This document shows positions 42,384-50,383 of a stretch of DNA of 64,000 bases, piece by piece. The notes below the pieces were generated by a model. The model was not told where the DNA came from. It was given only the letters and a program-made list of their open reading frames with translations, and did no database searches. The translations under genes and the position numbers were made by a program. The number at the start of each line of letters is the position of its first letter. Within the stretch, counting starts at the first letter, position 1. The DNA is from UBA11098 sp041671525. Lineage in GTDB: Bacteria > Patescibacteriota > Minisyncoccia > Moranbacterales > UBA2206. The DNA lies in contig JBAZBJ010000001.1 in NCBI GenBank assembly GCA_041671525.1, forward strand, positions 62,001 to 126,000, written 5' to 3'.

Positions 42384-43496
42384 ATGCTAATAAAAGATGC
42401 TATTCAACAATTTTCAAGCTGGAGACAATTCAAAGTTAAAAAACAAACAGTACGCGGCTACGATCGAGAGCTAAAAAACTTCTGCTTATTCCTTCGCAAT
42501 CCTGATATCGAAAATATCGCATTGAGCGATGTCATGGATTATCTGAATGGCATGGCAGATCTGGGATGGGACAGAAATAGTTTTGTAGGAAAGTGTATGG
42601 CGCTTCGCAAGTTCTTCCAATTTTACAGACTGCAGGGATATAAGGTCATCGATGAAGAACTGATTCCTATTCCAGACAAGGAACCAAAGCTTCCGCGCGT
42701 TGCAACTGATGAACAATTCGATCAGCTGATATCTGCCATACCTAAAGAAACGAATGACCCCAGGCACATAAGAAACCTGGCGATTCTTAAGCTGCTATGG
42801 GATACTGGGGCGCGGAACGGAGAAATATGTTCAATAAATATTGAAGACCTTGATCTGGAGGAGAGGCGAGCTATTATCAAAACTGAGAAAGCGAAATCAC
42901 GTCGTCCTTTCAGGGAAATATTTTGGACAGAAGCCACAAATGAATGCTTGAAGAATTGGATAAAGAAACGTGAGCACCTTGCGAAGCTGATGAAATTCGA
43001 TGAAACAAACGCATTATTTTTATCAGTAACAACTGTAAAATGCGGACAAAGATTCACGATCAAGGGAGTCGGTGAAATGCTGAGAAAATATTGCAATCGC
43101 GCAAAGTTGCCATATATGAATGCTCACAGCTTCAGGCATCATCGAGGACATCACATTATCAAGAGTGGGGGATCCACATCGGACGTCATGAACATACTGG
43201 GACACTCCTCGGTGCAAAGCACGACTATCTATACCATGATGCACGGAAAAGAACTTGAACAAAGAGCACGAATATTCCTTGCGGATGATCCTGTGAAATC
43301 ACCCGAGCAAGAACGTGATCAGAAATTCAGCGAGGGGTTAAAAGGGATGCTATCGTTCATGCAGAATGACAACAAAAGCGAAGAACAAATGACACCCAAT
43401 GCCTTTCAAATGGCCGAACATTTTGCAAGGCAGGGTCTATTCACGCAGAGGACAAGATTCAAAGCAAAAGTGCCTTATTCACAATATGCAAGTTGA
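42384..43496 (+). CDS. Phage-type tyrosine recombinase (integrase)
   Basis: A 370-residue protein. The ATG at 42384 gives a standard start (MLIKDAIQQF, core-binding domain with KQTVRGYDRELKNFCLFL); upstream in-frame starts at 42243 (ATG) and 42228 (TTG) are less convincing. Catalytic residues visible are Arg in TGARNGEIC, HSFRHHRGHH (His, Arg), GHSSVQ and the Tyr in IYTMMH. It follows the lysis genes and may integrate or excise the prophage. The C-terminal 60 residues are a charged extension. Confidence 0.85.
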   Translation: MLIKDAIQQFSSWRQFKVKKQTVRGYDRELKNFCLFLRNPDIENIALSDVMDYLNGMADLGWDRNSFVGKCMALRKFFQFYRLQGYKVIDEELIPIPDKEPKLPRVATDEQFDQLISAIPKETNDPRHIRNLAILKLLWDTGARNGEICSINIEDLDLEERRAIIKTEKAKSRRPFREIFWTEATNECLKNWIKKREHLAKLMKFDETNALFLSVTTVKCGQRFTIKGVGEMLRKYCNRAKLPYMNAHSFRHHRGHHIIKSGGSTSDVMNILGHSSVQSTTIYTMMHGKELEQRARIFLADDPVKSPEQERDQKFSEGLKGMLSFMQNDNKSEEQMTPNAFQMAEHFARQGLFTQRTRFKAKVPYSQYAS

Positions 43497-43520
43497 CAAA
43501 ACTTTACAGAGGCATATAAT
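43493..43520 (+). promoter_or_regulatory. Strong sigma70 promoter overlapping an inverted repeat
   Basis: Exact TTGACA (43493-43498) and TATAAT (43515-43520) with 16-base spacing, starting on the stop codon of the integrase. The -10 lies in the left arm of a 12-bp inverted repeat (43509-43553). Confidence 0.8.
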
Positions 43521-43553
43521 GAAATCAATTAATAACAAACAATTATATGCCTC
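43509..43553. repeat. 12-bp inverted repeat over -10 box and start codon
   Basis: GAGGCATATAAT (43509-43520) and ATTATATGCCTC (43542-43553) are perfect complements, 21 bases apart. The right arm covers the ATG of the HTH gene at 43547. It may be an operator or a recombinase site, or the RNA may fold to hide the start. Confidence 0.65.
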
Positions 43554-43750
43554 TATCAGTGTTCAAACAAAAGCAGATAAATGAGATGAAGGTCAAGGCC
43601 GTACGCCTTTATGAGCAGGGTTTTGATACGCGAACAACTGCAAAAATGCTCAAAGAACTGTATGGCTTCAAGCGAAGCCATACATGGGTTTGGGAGGCGG
43701 TGAGGGATAGCGAAAAGTTATCCACTACAAAGAAGTTGACAAAGGTCTGA
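43547..43750 (+). CDS. Small HTH DNA-binding protein
   Basis: A 67-residue protein with a resolvase/transposase-type HTH: AVRLYEQGFDTRTTAKML then GFKRSHTWVWEAV. The inverted repeat at its own promoter suggests self-regulation. It may be an excisionase-like or repressor-like partner of the integrase just upstream. It has an AT-rich start with no SD. Confidence 0.6.
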   Translation: MPLSVFKQKQINEMKVKAVRLYEQGFDTRTTAKMLKELYGFKRSHTWVWEAVRDSEKLSTTKKLTKV

Positions 43751-43764
43751 CAAGAAAGTAAAAT
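43736..43764 (+). promoter_or_regulatory. Sigma70 promoter of the candidate RNA
   Basis: TTGACA (43736-43741) and TAAAAT (43759-43764) with 17-base spacing, inside the 3' end of the HTH gene. No gene with a convincing product follows for 330 bases, so it most likely drives the RNA at 43771-44067. Confidence 0.7.
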
Positions 43765-43770
43765 ACATAT

Positions 43771-44067
43771 AGAACTATTAAAAACAGAAATAAACTACTC
43801 GTCTACGAGGATTTAAGCGCAATAGAACACGCCGGATTATATTGTATATCCTCGCAGACGAGCAGTCGAGAATCAACGCACGGGAAACTTTCCCAGTATC
43901 CTAAAAGCCCCTGCGACATTTTCTGTACTAGAAGAAGTATAAGAAGTGTTGCGGAAAGTAAGTCTGCTTGCACACAACAGGTAGTATATATCCACAAGCG
44001 GTAGTGGTGTCGCAAGATGAAAAATTAACCGGAGGAGCTGGACATTTGGTTCATGCTCCTCTTTTTT
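43771..44067 (+). ncRNA. Candidate non-coding RNA of ~300 nt
   Basis: Bracketed by a good promoter and an intrinsic terminator, with no coding frame of note. Stems: a 15-bp stem with one G-U (43798-43812 with 43848-43862), a GGGA/TCCC hairpin near 43883-43893, and a long-range 8-bp pairing TGCGACAT (43912-43919) with GTGTCGCA (44007-44014). The terminator stem GAGGAGC/GCTCCTC (44032-44061) is followed by six T. It lacks the tmRNA ends and tag and the SRP and 6S signatures, so it is left unassigned. Confidence 0.6.
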
Positions 44068-44068
44068 G

Positions 44069-44077
44069 TGCTATAAT
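44069..44077 (+). promoter_or_regulatory. Extended -10 promoter for the NUDIX gene
   Basis: TGCTATAAT, an extended -10 motif directly after the RNA terminator, 18 bases before the ATG at 44096. No good -35 is seen. Confidence 0.55.
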
Positions 44078-44095
44078 TAAGCAAAAGTATAATTT

Positions 44096-44569
44096 ATGAT
44101 TGCATTTGAAAAATCGGTCGGCGGAGTGGTGTTCCGGCGGCGGGGAGAAAACACCGTCATGTTTTTGTTGCTGCATTACCGCCACGGTCATTGGGATTTT
44201 CCGAAAGGGCATCCGGAAGCAGACGAGAATGACCCGGAAACACTGAAAAGAGAAGTGTCGGAAGAGACCGGCTTGGAGGACATCGAAATTTTGCCCGATT
44301 TCAAACGGCAAATTCGGTTTTTTTATCGTGCCAAGGATCGCGAACGGGAAGAGCGCAAGAAGAGCGGGCAATTTATTAACATTGCCAAAAGGGTGGTTTT
44401 TTATCTGGCGGAAACTCGCACCAAAAATGTCAAAATTTCTTTCGAGCACACCGGTTATGCCTGGCTGTGCTACGCGGACGCGCTGAATCGGATAACCTAC
44501 GCAAATTCCAAAAATGTTTTGACTAAAGCCAATGCCCATTTAAGTAAGATAACCGCTTCGGGGTTGTAA
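44096..44569 (+). CDS. NUDIX hydrolase, Ap4A hydrolase-like
   Basis: A 157-residue NUDIX protein. The box GHPEADENDPETLKREVSEE fits GX5EX7REUXEEXGU exactly; the preceding GHWDFPKGHPE is typical of diadenosine tetraphosphate hydrolases and of RNA-pyrophosphatase relatives. It hydrolyses nucleoside diphosphate-X compounds. It is the first core-genome gene after the prophage, with higher GC than the phage genes. Confidence 0.88.
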   Translation: MIAFEKSVGGVVFRRRGENTVMFLLLHYRHGHWDFPKGHPEADENDPETLKREVSEETGLEDIEILPDFKRQIRFFYRAKDREREERKKSGQFINIAKRVVFYLAETRTKNVKISFEHTGYAWLCYADALNRITYANSKNVLTKANAHLSKITASGL

Positions 44570-44577
44570 TATACAGT

Positions 44578-44684
44578 GAGTCCGCCTGCAGCACCTCCCT
44601 GTTCTGGGTGTAATCGAGAAAAGAACACTCGAGTTGCATATCCACGCAGCTGCTGGATGGGGTCAATCAGGCGGACCCGTTTTA
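44578..44684 (+). ncRNA. Candidate structured RNA or leader
   Basis: TCCGCCTG (44581-44588) pairs with CAGGCGGA (44668-44675) and closes a multibranch fold with three small hairpins: CACC..GGGTG, TCGAG/CTCGA and ATCCA/TGGAT. A weak T-run follows. It lies in the 140-base gap between the NUDIX gene and a short gene before secD. No known family is recognised. It may be a small RNA or a riboswitch-like leader. Confidence 0.4.
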
Positions 44685-44709
44685 AAAAATAAAAGTTAAT
44701 CAAAATTAT

Positions 44710-44940
44710 ATGACGTATCAAGGCGCAGAATTTTCCACCAACGATCTTTTCGGCGAAGTGCGGGAAACCGCAGTGCGCGAGGGCGTTTCCAGCTTGACCC
44801 AGTTTCGGGATTTGATCGATGAAATTGTGGAAGAGAAAAGAATCTATGGTTTTTTCAGTGATGATGAGGATCTGACGCAGGTCAAGGAAAACCTGGAAGC
44901 ACGGTGGCAAGAAATCGAAAAAGAGACAGCCAGGAAGTAG
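44710..44940 (+). CDS. Small conserved-looking hypothetical protein
   Basis: A 76-residue acidic, helical protein (FRDLIDEIVEEKRIYGFFSDDEDL). No membrane segment or motif. It lies 53 bases before secD and just after a candidate RNA fold. Confidence 0.55.
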   Translation: MTYQGAEFSTNDLFGEVRETAVREGVSSLTQFRDLIDEIVEEKRIYGFFSDDEDLTQVKENLEARWQEIEKETARK

Positions 44941-44993
44941 CTAGGTTGCTTTTGGTTGCCAGGTGTTTGGTTTTATTATAAACTGGAATAGTT

Positions 44994-46340
44994 ATGTCAG
45001 CTCAGAAAAAACAGCTAACGAAATTTGTTTTAATAATAATTTTGGCTCTCACGGTGGGGCTGATTTCTTATCCGCAGGCGGTCGCGAAAGTGCCGCCGGT
45101 TTTTGCGGCGCTCAATAAGCTGAAAATAAATCTGGGTCTGGATCTGCAAGGGGGCATTCATTTGGAATATAAAGCGGACGTCAGCCAAATTGAGAGCGCC
45201 AAAATTGATCCGGCCATGCAGTCATTGCAGGATGTGATTGAGCGGCGCGTGAATGCCTTTGGCGTGGCGGAGCCAACAATTTACACAACCAAGTCCGGCA
45301 CTGACCGGCGGTTGGTCGTGGAATTGGCCGGCGTCAAGGATATTAATCAGGCCAAGAATCTGATCAAAGAAACACCGTTTTTGGAATTCAAAAAAGAAGG
45401 CGAACCGCAGCAAATTACGCAAGACGGACAAACTTTCACTATTCCGGATTACATCTCTACCGGACTGACCGGAAAAAATTTACAGAGCGCCAGCGTGGAG
45501 TTTTCCAGTCAAGGCGTGTCCGAGCCGCAGATTGCCTTGAAATTCGATGAGGACGGCTCCAAAATGTTTGCCGAACTGACCAAAGCGAACATCGGCAAAA
45601 CCATCGCGATCTATCTGGACGGCGTGGCGCTAACCACACCGGTGGTCAACACGGAAATCACCAACGGCTCGGCGGTCATCACGGGCAGTTTCACGGTTGA
45701 TGAAGCGAATAATTTGGCCAAGCGTCTCAACGCCGGTGCCCTGCCGGTGCCGATTAGTTTGGTCAGTCAAGAAAGTGTGGATGCCTCCTTGGGCGACATT
45801 TCCTTGCAAAAAAGTTTGATGGCCGGTCTCATCGGTTTGGTTTTGGTGATTGCTTTCATGATCGGCTACTATCGCTTTCTGGGTTTGATTGCTTCCTTGG
45901 CACTCTTGATTTATGCCGGCATGATGATTGCAATTTTCAAATTGTCTGCGTTCTCGCCGTGGCAGATCACGTTGACGCTGCCAGGCATTGCCGGCTTCAT
46001 TCTGTCGATCGGGATGGCGGTGGATGCTAACATTTTGATTTTTGAACGTACCAAGGAAGAAGTGCGGCGCGGGCGGAATATCTTGGGAGCCATCGATGAA
46101 GGTTTCAAGCGTGCCTGGACTTCGATTCGCGACGGTAATGTGTCATCCATTATCACTGCCGTAATTTTGATAGAGATGGGAACCGGTTTTGTAAAAGGCT
46201 TTGCGGTGACGTTGGTTTTGGGGGTTTTACTCTCGATGTTTACGGCTGTCGTCATCACCCGAAATTTGCTGAAGTTTGTTTTGGGAGAATGGATGGCGGA
46301 TAAATTGTGGTTGATTGGAGTAAAGAAGAAAGGCGAATAA
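44994..46340 (+). CDS. secD: Protein translocase subunit SecD
   Basis: A 448-residue SecD: N-terminal membrane segment, then LNLGLDLQGGIHLEY (the family D-loop; here KINLGLDLQGG), a large periplasmic P1 domain, then six-TM-type C-terminal segments with GFILSIGMAVDANILIFERTKEE-like sequence. With SecF it uses the proton-motive force to pull preproteins through SecYEG. secF follows 118 bases downstream. Length is a little shorter than E. coli SecD, as in many Gram-positive-like bacteria. Confidence 0.95.
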   Translation: MSAQKKQLTKFVLIIILALTVGLISYPQAVAKVPPVFAALNKLKINLGLDLQGGIHLEYKADVSQIESAKIDPAMQSLQDVIERRVNAFGVAEPTIYTTKSGTDRRLVVELAGVKDINQAKNLIKETPFLEFKKEGEPQQITQDGQTFTIPDYISTGLTGKNLQSASVEFSSQGVSEPQIALKFDEDGSKMFAELTKANIGKTIAIYLDGVALTTPVVNTEITNGSAVITGSFTVDEANNLAKRLNAGALPVPISLVSQESVDASLGDISLQKSLMAGLIGLVLVIAFMIGYYRFLGLIASLALLIYAGMMIAIFKLSAFSPWQITLTLPGIAGFILSIGMAVDANILIFERTKEEVRRGRNILGAIDEGFKRAWTSIRDGNVSSIITAVILIEMGTGFVKGFAVTLVLGVLLSMFTAVVITRNLLKFVLGEWMADKLWLIGVKKKGE

Positions 46341-46458
46341 TTTTCAATAATCAATGATCAATTTACAATCAATTCTCAATAATCAATTTTCAAAAATTAA
46401 AACATTGGAAATTGAAAATTCAATGAAAATTGAAAATTGTGAATTGAAAATTTATTAA
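46341..46458. repeat. AT-rich CAATTTTCA-type repeat between secD and secF
   Basis: The 118-base gap is filled by short near-repeats of AATTTTCAA, ATTGAAAAT and CAATAATCA on both strands, which can pair with one another. This is an interspersed AT-rich repeat, with no gene or promoter that I can see. Confidence 0.5.
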
Positions 46459-47358
46459 ATGTACAATATTATCTCGAAAACCAAATACACCTACATTTTT
46501 TCTATCGCATTGACGGTCTTGAGTGTGGCGAGCATTTTTGTGTGGGGCTTGAAATTCGGGATTGATTTTACGGGCGGCACGAAAATGGAAATCAAATTTG
46601 CCGACACCTTGCCGGCAAATTCAGAAATTCAAGACACTTTGGCTGGTCTGGATCTGAAAAGTCTGACCATCCAAGCGACCAAATCCAACTCGGCCATCAT
46701 TTCCTATGCTTCTCTAGAAGACAGTGTCAATCAAAATGTCTGGAAAAATATTCAAGAAAAATATGCAGACTCAAGCCAACTAAGCGTAAATTTCCGCGAT
46801 GCTTCGGTGTCCACAGAACTCAAGAAGAATTCGCTGTGGGCCTTGTTCTGGGCAATTGTCGGGATTATGGCCTATATCGCTTGGGCGTTTCGCAAGGTTT
46901 CGCGACCGGTGGAATCATGGAAATATGGCGCTGGGGCGGTCATTGCACTCGTCCATGATGTTTTGATCACAGTAGGGGCTTTCGCAATCTTGGGCCATTT
47001 TCAGGGGATCGAGGTGGGAGTGCCGTTCATCGCGGCCTTGCTGACCATTCTGGGGTTTTCTGTGCATGACACGATTGTAGTGTATGACCGCACCCGGGAA
47101 AATCTGTTGCGCAGCTCCGCCAAAGAAGAATTTCCGAGTATTGTGAACCGCAGCTTGAACGAAACCTTGGTGCGCTCGATCAACACTTCGTTGACTGTAA
47201 TCATTACGCTGGCGGCCATTTTTGTGTACGGCGGGGAATCAATCCGGGATTTTTCCTTGGCGCTTTTGATCGGGGTCGGTTTCGGAACCTATTCCTCAAT
47301 CTTTGTGGCTTCGGCACTGCTGGTGACGTTTTATAAATTTCAAATCGCAAGAAAGTAA
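46459..47358 (+). CDS. secF: Protein translocase subunit SecF
   Basis: A 299-residue SecF: N-terminal membrane segment, the KFGIDFTGGTKMEIKF motif near residue 34, and further membrane segments with GFSVHDTIVVYDRTRENL and ALLIGVGFGTYSSIFVASALL. It forms the SecDF complex with the upstream gene product in the cytoplasmic membrane. Confidence 0.95.
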   Translation: MYNIISKTKYTYIFSIALTVLSVASIFVWGLKFGIDFTGGTKMEIKFADTLPANSEIQDTLAGLDLKSLTIQATKSNSAIISYASLEDSVNQNVWKNIQEKYADSSQLSVNFRDASVSTELKKNSLWALFWAIVGIMAYIAWAFRKVSRPVESWKYGAGAVIALVHDVLITVGAFAILGHFQGIEVGVPFIAALLTILGFSVHDTIVVYDRTRENLLRSSAKEEFPSIVNRSLNETLVRSINTSLTVIITLAAIFVYGGESIRDFSLALLIGVGFGTYSSIFVASALLVTFYKFQIARK

Positions 47359-47373
47359 AAATTAATTTTTCTT

Positions 47374-47446
47374 GTCATTCCGAGCTTGTCGAGGAATCTA
47401 ATTAGATCCTTCGACTCCGTCCGAGGCGGACTGCGCTCAGGATGAC
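47374..47446. repeat. REP-like inverted repeat doublet
   Basis: GTCATTCCGAGCTTGTCGAGG and a reverse-oriented counterpart ending CTCAGGATGAC form an inverted pair with an inner GTCCGAGGCGGAC palindrome. A related doublet lies at 51995-52076. These resemble REP-like extragenic elements. Confidence 0.6.
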
Positions 47447-47458
47447 AATTTCATTGTC

Positions 47459-47746
47459 ATGTGGAATCCATTCAAAAAAAATAGCGGCAATGCAAATAGC
47501 ACGACTAATCCAGTCAGCGCGAATGATAAAGATGAAAAAGAAGACACCCAGAAGATGGGCATGCTGCAGCGCTTGGCGATGAAAAAAATGATGAGCATGA
47601 GTCCGCAGGAACGCGAAAAGCTGGCGCAAGAAATGTTCAAGCCGGAAAACAAAGATAAATTGTTGTCGGCCATGGAAATGATGAAAAAAACCGGCCAAAT
47701 CACCGACGCGCAGATCGCGGAGGCGAAGAAAAAAATGGGGTTGTAG
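47459..47746 (+). CDS. Small helical hypothetical protein
   Basis: A 95-residue charged helical protein with a Met-rich core (KKMMSMSPQEREKLAQEMF) and no membrane segment. It lies after secF, in the same direction, and is followed by a terminator. No family is recognised. Confidence 0.55.
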   Translation: MWNPFKKNSGNANSTTNPVSANDKDEKEDTQKMGMLQRLAMKKMMSMSPQEREKLAQEMFKPENKDKLLSAMEMMKKTGQITDAQIAEAKKKMGL

Positions 47747-47762
47747 AATTTTTGGAAATTAA

Positions 47763-47797
47763 AAAAGCTGATGAGTCGAATGATCCCATCAGCTTTT
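47763..47797. terminator. Bidirectional terminator between convergent genes
   Basis: AAAAGCTGATG / CATCAGCTTTT form a stem with A-runs and T-runs on both sides, between the plus-strand gene ending at 47746 and the minus-strand GGDEF gene ending at 47789. Confidence 0.75.
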
Positions 47798-48403
47798 CTG
47801 TTTTTTGTCGCCCCGCCTCCTTTTTTTGTTAGTCAGCAGTATTTTGTCAGCCTCATCCAGCATTGCTGCAAAGCTGGTTTTATTTGCTCGACGGACTATG
47901 CCTCCAGAGGTTGCGGAAATATAAATATTTTTCTCAGACACACCCTCCTTCCATGTCATCCGCATTTTTGTCATCCTGGCTGCCAAGGAAGTCCTGGTAG
48001 CTTCAAATTCCCTGCGAGACGGGCATGGCATGGCGACTATAAATTCGTCGCCAGACTTTCGAACTAAAAGCGTGCTGCCTCCAAAAAGAACAATGAGCTC
48101 ATTGGCTAGCCTTTTGAGAGCCGCATCTCCGACGGCGTGAGAAAAGCGATCATTTATCGACTTGAGATAATCCAAATCGATAAAAAATATGCTAAAAAAC
48201 TTTCCACTTTTTGCACATTTGTCAAATATTCTCGCCCCATCAATATAGAGATGACGAGAGTTACCAAGACCGGTTAAGTGATCAGTTAGCACCTCTCTTT
48301 CTGCATCCTCTAATCTCCTACGTAGGTTACTGTTCTCCTCAGCCATTTGCAAAAGAGCTTCTGCAAATAAAGCTGCCTGTTCCTGTAGACCCTTCTTATT
48401 CAC
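47789..48403 (-). CDS. GGDEF-domain protein (diguanylate cyclase-like)
   Basis: A 204-residue protein: N-terminal coiled coil (residues 8-35), then a GGDEF domain with DHLTGLGN, FFIDLDYLKSIND and the active-site loop RKSGDEF (SGDEF rather than GGDEF). SGDEF variants can be active or degenerate. There is no sensory or membrane domain. The GTG start follows AGGAGG, unlike most genes here. c-di-GMP enzymes are unusual in very small genomes. Confidence 0.8.
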   Translation of the reverse strand: MNKKGLQEQAALFAEALLQMAEENSNLRRRLEDAEREVLTDHLTGLGNSRHLYIDGARIFDKCAKSGKFFSIFFIDLDYLKSINDRFSHAVGDAALKRLANELIVLFGGSTLLVRKSGDEFIVAMPCPSRREFEATRTSLAARMTKMRMTWKEGVSEKNIYISATSGGIVRRANKTSFAAMLDEADKILLTNKKRRRGDKKQKS

Positions 48404-48512
48404 GAAAGCCTCCTTTTTTTAAATGAACTTCTAACTATGAAATAGCTAGTTTGCCATTATACACCCAAACATAAAATTTGTCAAATGTAATTTTTAGTGG
48501 TAGGCTTTTATT

Positions 48513-49751
48513 ATGGATAAAGAACTCGAACAAAAAATTGACGAACTTTTGACCCGCGGGGTGGAAAATATATATCCTTCAAAAGATGAATTGAAGCAGG
48601 TTTTGCTGTCTGGTAAAAAGATAAAGCTATATTGCGGTTATGACCCGACAGCCGAATCACTGCATATTGGGAATGCAATTTCAATAAATAAGCTCGGCCA
48701 GTTTCAGAAGCTTGGACATGAAGTAATTTTTTTAGTGGGTGATTTTACAGGAATGATTGGAGATCCAACGGATAAGAGTGCGGCTCGGAAAAAATTAACC
48801 CGAGAAGAAACCTCAAAAAACAGCGAAAATTACAAAAAACAAGCCACTGGTTATTTGAATTTCGATGGAGAAAATCCAGTTGTCATAAGACATAACAGTG
48901 AATGGAGTGATAAACTAACATTCAGTAATTTGATAGAATTGTCTTCTAATTTCACAGTTCAGCAGATGCTGCATAGAGATATGTTTGAAAAAAGGCTTAA
49001 GGAAGAAAAGCCGATCTATCTGCACGAATTTTTATATCCACTAGCACAAGGCTATGACAGTGTGGCGATGGACGTTGATTTGGAAATCGGTGGCAATGAT
49101 CAAACTTTCAATATGCTTGCTGGAAGAGATTTGATGAAGTCGATCAAGGGTAAAGAAAAATTTGTACTGACAATGAAGCTTTTGGCAGATGAGGCTGGCA
49201 AAAAAATGGGCAAGACGGAAGGCAATGTTGTCAATCTGGATGAAACCCCGGAAAATATGTTCGGGCAAGTCATGGCTTGGTCGGATGGTTTGATTGCGCC
49301 AGGATTTGAGCTGTGTACAAATTTGCCCATGGAGGAAGTGACCGAAATAAAAGAAAAATTGAAGGACGCAAAAAATAATCCACGTGATTTTAAATTAAAG
49401 CTGGCATTTGAAATAACAAAAATTAATCACGGCGAAGAAGCATCGGAAAAAGCCAAAGAATATTTTGTAAACACTTTTTCGAAAAAAGAAATCCCGACGG
49501 ATGTTGTTGAACATATTGTCGAATGGTGTGAACCGCTGAATTCGTGGCAAAATATTACGGATTTCATGGTTTCTGCTAAATTAGCAACAAGCAAAAGTGA
49601 TGCACGTAGAAAAATTCAGCAAGGTGGTGTCGGAATATTTATTGATGGTAAAAAAGAACCTGTAGGTGAAAGAATTCTAGATCCGGCGATAGATAATGGA
49701 AAAGTTTTACAGGTCGGAAAAATCCGTTTTGTCAGGATTAAATTTGAATAA
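48513..49751 (+). CDS. tyrS: Tyrosyl-tRNA synthetase
   Basis: A 412-residue class I synthetase of the TyrRS family. Signatures are LYCGYDPTAESLHIGN (HIGH variant), FNMLAGRDLMK, KKMGKTEGN (KMSKS variant) and a C-terminal S4-type RNA-binding domain. It joins Tyr to tRNA-Tyr. It sits with two further tRNA synthetases (Phe, Val) in a 6-kb translation block. Confidence 0.95.
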   Translation: MDKELEQKIDELLTRGVENIYPSKDELKQVLLSGKKIKLYCGYDPTAESLHIGNAISINKLGQFQKLGHEVIFLVGDFTGMIGDPTDKSAARKKLTREETSKNSENYKKQATGYLNFDGENPVVIRHNSEWSDKLTFSNLIELSSNFTVQQMLHRDMFEKRLKEEKPIYLHEFLYPLAQGYDSVAMDVDLEIGGNDQTFNMLAGRDLMKSIKGKEKFVLTMKLLADEAGKKMGKTEGNVVNLDETPENMFGQVMAWSDGLIAPGFELCTNLPMEEVTEIKEKLKDAKNNPRDFKLKLAFEITKINHGEEASEKAKEYFVNTFSKKEIPTDVVEHIVEWCEPLNSWQNITDFMVSAKLATSKSDARRKIQQGGVGIFIDGKKEPVGERILDPAIDNGKVLQVGKIRFVRIKFE

Positions 49752-49768
49752 AAAAGGGAGGGATTCGT

Positions 49769-49924
49769 ATGTTGTTTAACAACACATTCAAAAATTCGGT
49801 CGTTTTGTTGTGGTACAAAGTGAGGACGTCAGGATGGGGAATGTCGATCAAGGCATTCTTTCGTCGAACCTGCTTCGATGTTCGGCTGTATTTCACCGTC
49901 ACAGATGACATTTACAGAAAATAG
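49769..49924 (+). CDS. Small ORF with strong SD (51 aa)
   Basis: A 51-codon frame starting MLFNNTFKNSVVLLW, preceded by GGGAGGG. Basic, with one hydrophobic patch. No recognised family. First of three consecutive short SD-led genes between tyrS and the PheRS genes. Confidence 0.45.
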   Translation: MLFNNTFKNSVVLLWYKVRTSGWGMSIKAFFRRTCFDVRLYFTVTDDIYRK

Positions 49925-49936
49925 AAAGGGGGATCC

Positions 49937-50101
49937 ATGGAGAAGGAATTTATTTTGATCGGCATTACGCTTCTTGTGATGGCCAGTTCGTGGGACGCAC
50001 TTCCACATCTTCTCGGGTGGGGGGATGAAATTGTAAAAGCGAGGATTCCGAAATGGACACATGGGGAGATGTATGCTGGTGAAGATCAATACGAATTATA
50101 A
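49937..50101 (+). CDS. Small ORF with strong SD (54 aa)
   Basis: A 54-codon frame with a hydrophobic N-terminus (EFILIGITLLVMASSW) and an SD of AAAGGGGG. It may be a single-pass or secreted micro-protein. Unknown family. Confidence 0.45.
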   Translation: MEKEFILIGITLLVMASSWDALPHLLGWGDEIVKARIPKWTHGEMYAGEDQYEL

Positions 50102-50115
50102 AACGGAGGATGATC

Positions 50116-50286
50116 ATGAAAAGATTCATTCAGTGCGTGAAGGGTGTGGTGAAGATTATCAATGATTATATTGATAACGCCTACGTTGAGTACACAAAGC
50201 TTAAGAGCCAGCAGTTGAGAGAGCTCGCAGATGCAAGCAAGAATGGAGACTATGTGGAGGCAGAGAGGATTGTTGAAAAAATATAA
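50116..50286 (+). CDS. Small ORF with strong SD (56 aa)
   Basis: A 56-codon frame (MKRFIQCVKGVVKII, then a charged helix) preceded by CGGAGGATGATC. Likely helical. Unknown family. Confidence 0.45.
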   Translation: MKRFIQCVKGVVKIINDYIDNAYVEYTKLKSQQLRELADASKNGDYVEAERIVEKI

Positions 50287-50383
50287 ATACAAAGTGAAGG
50301 AAGAAAAAAATTAAGATGGCAGCGTGGAAATCCCGTTGCCTCTTATTTTTGACCTTTTTTTGGCTTTGTTATAGAATAGTTAC

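Noticed and set aside
43771..44067. tmRNA (ssrA)
   Set aside because: No GGGG/ACCA-type ends, no T-arm and no tag frame ending in a small hydrophobic tail. The ncRNA call is left generic.
23880..44100. Direct-repeat attachment sites for the prophage
   Set aside because: I compared the flanks by eye and found no convincing repeat of 12 bases or more. A computed repeat search would be decisive.
44578..44684. SRP RNA or tRNA-like cloverleaf
   Set aside because: The conserved SRP helix-8 sequence is absent and there is no T-loop; only a generic fold is supported.
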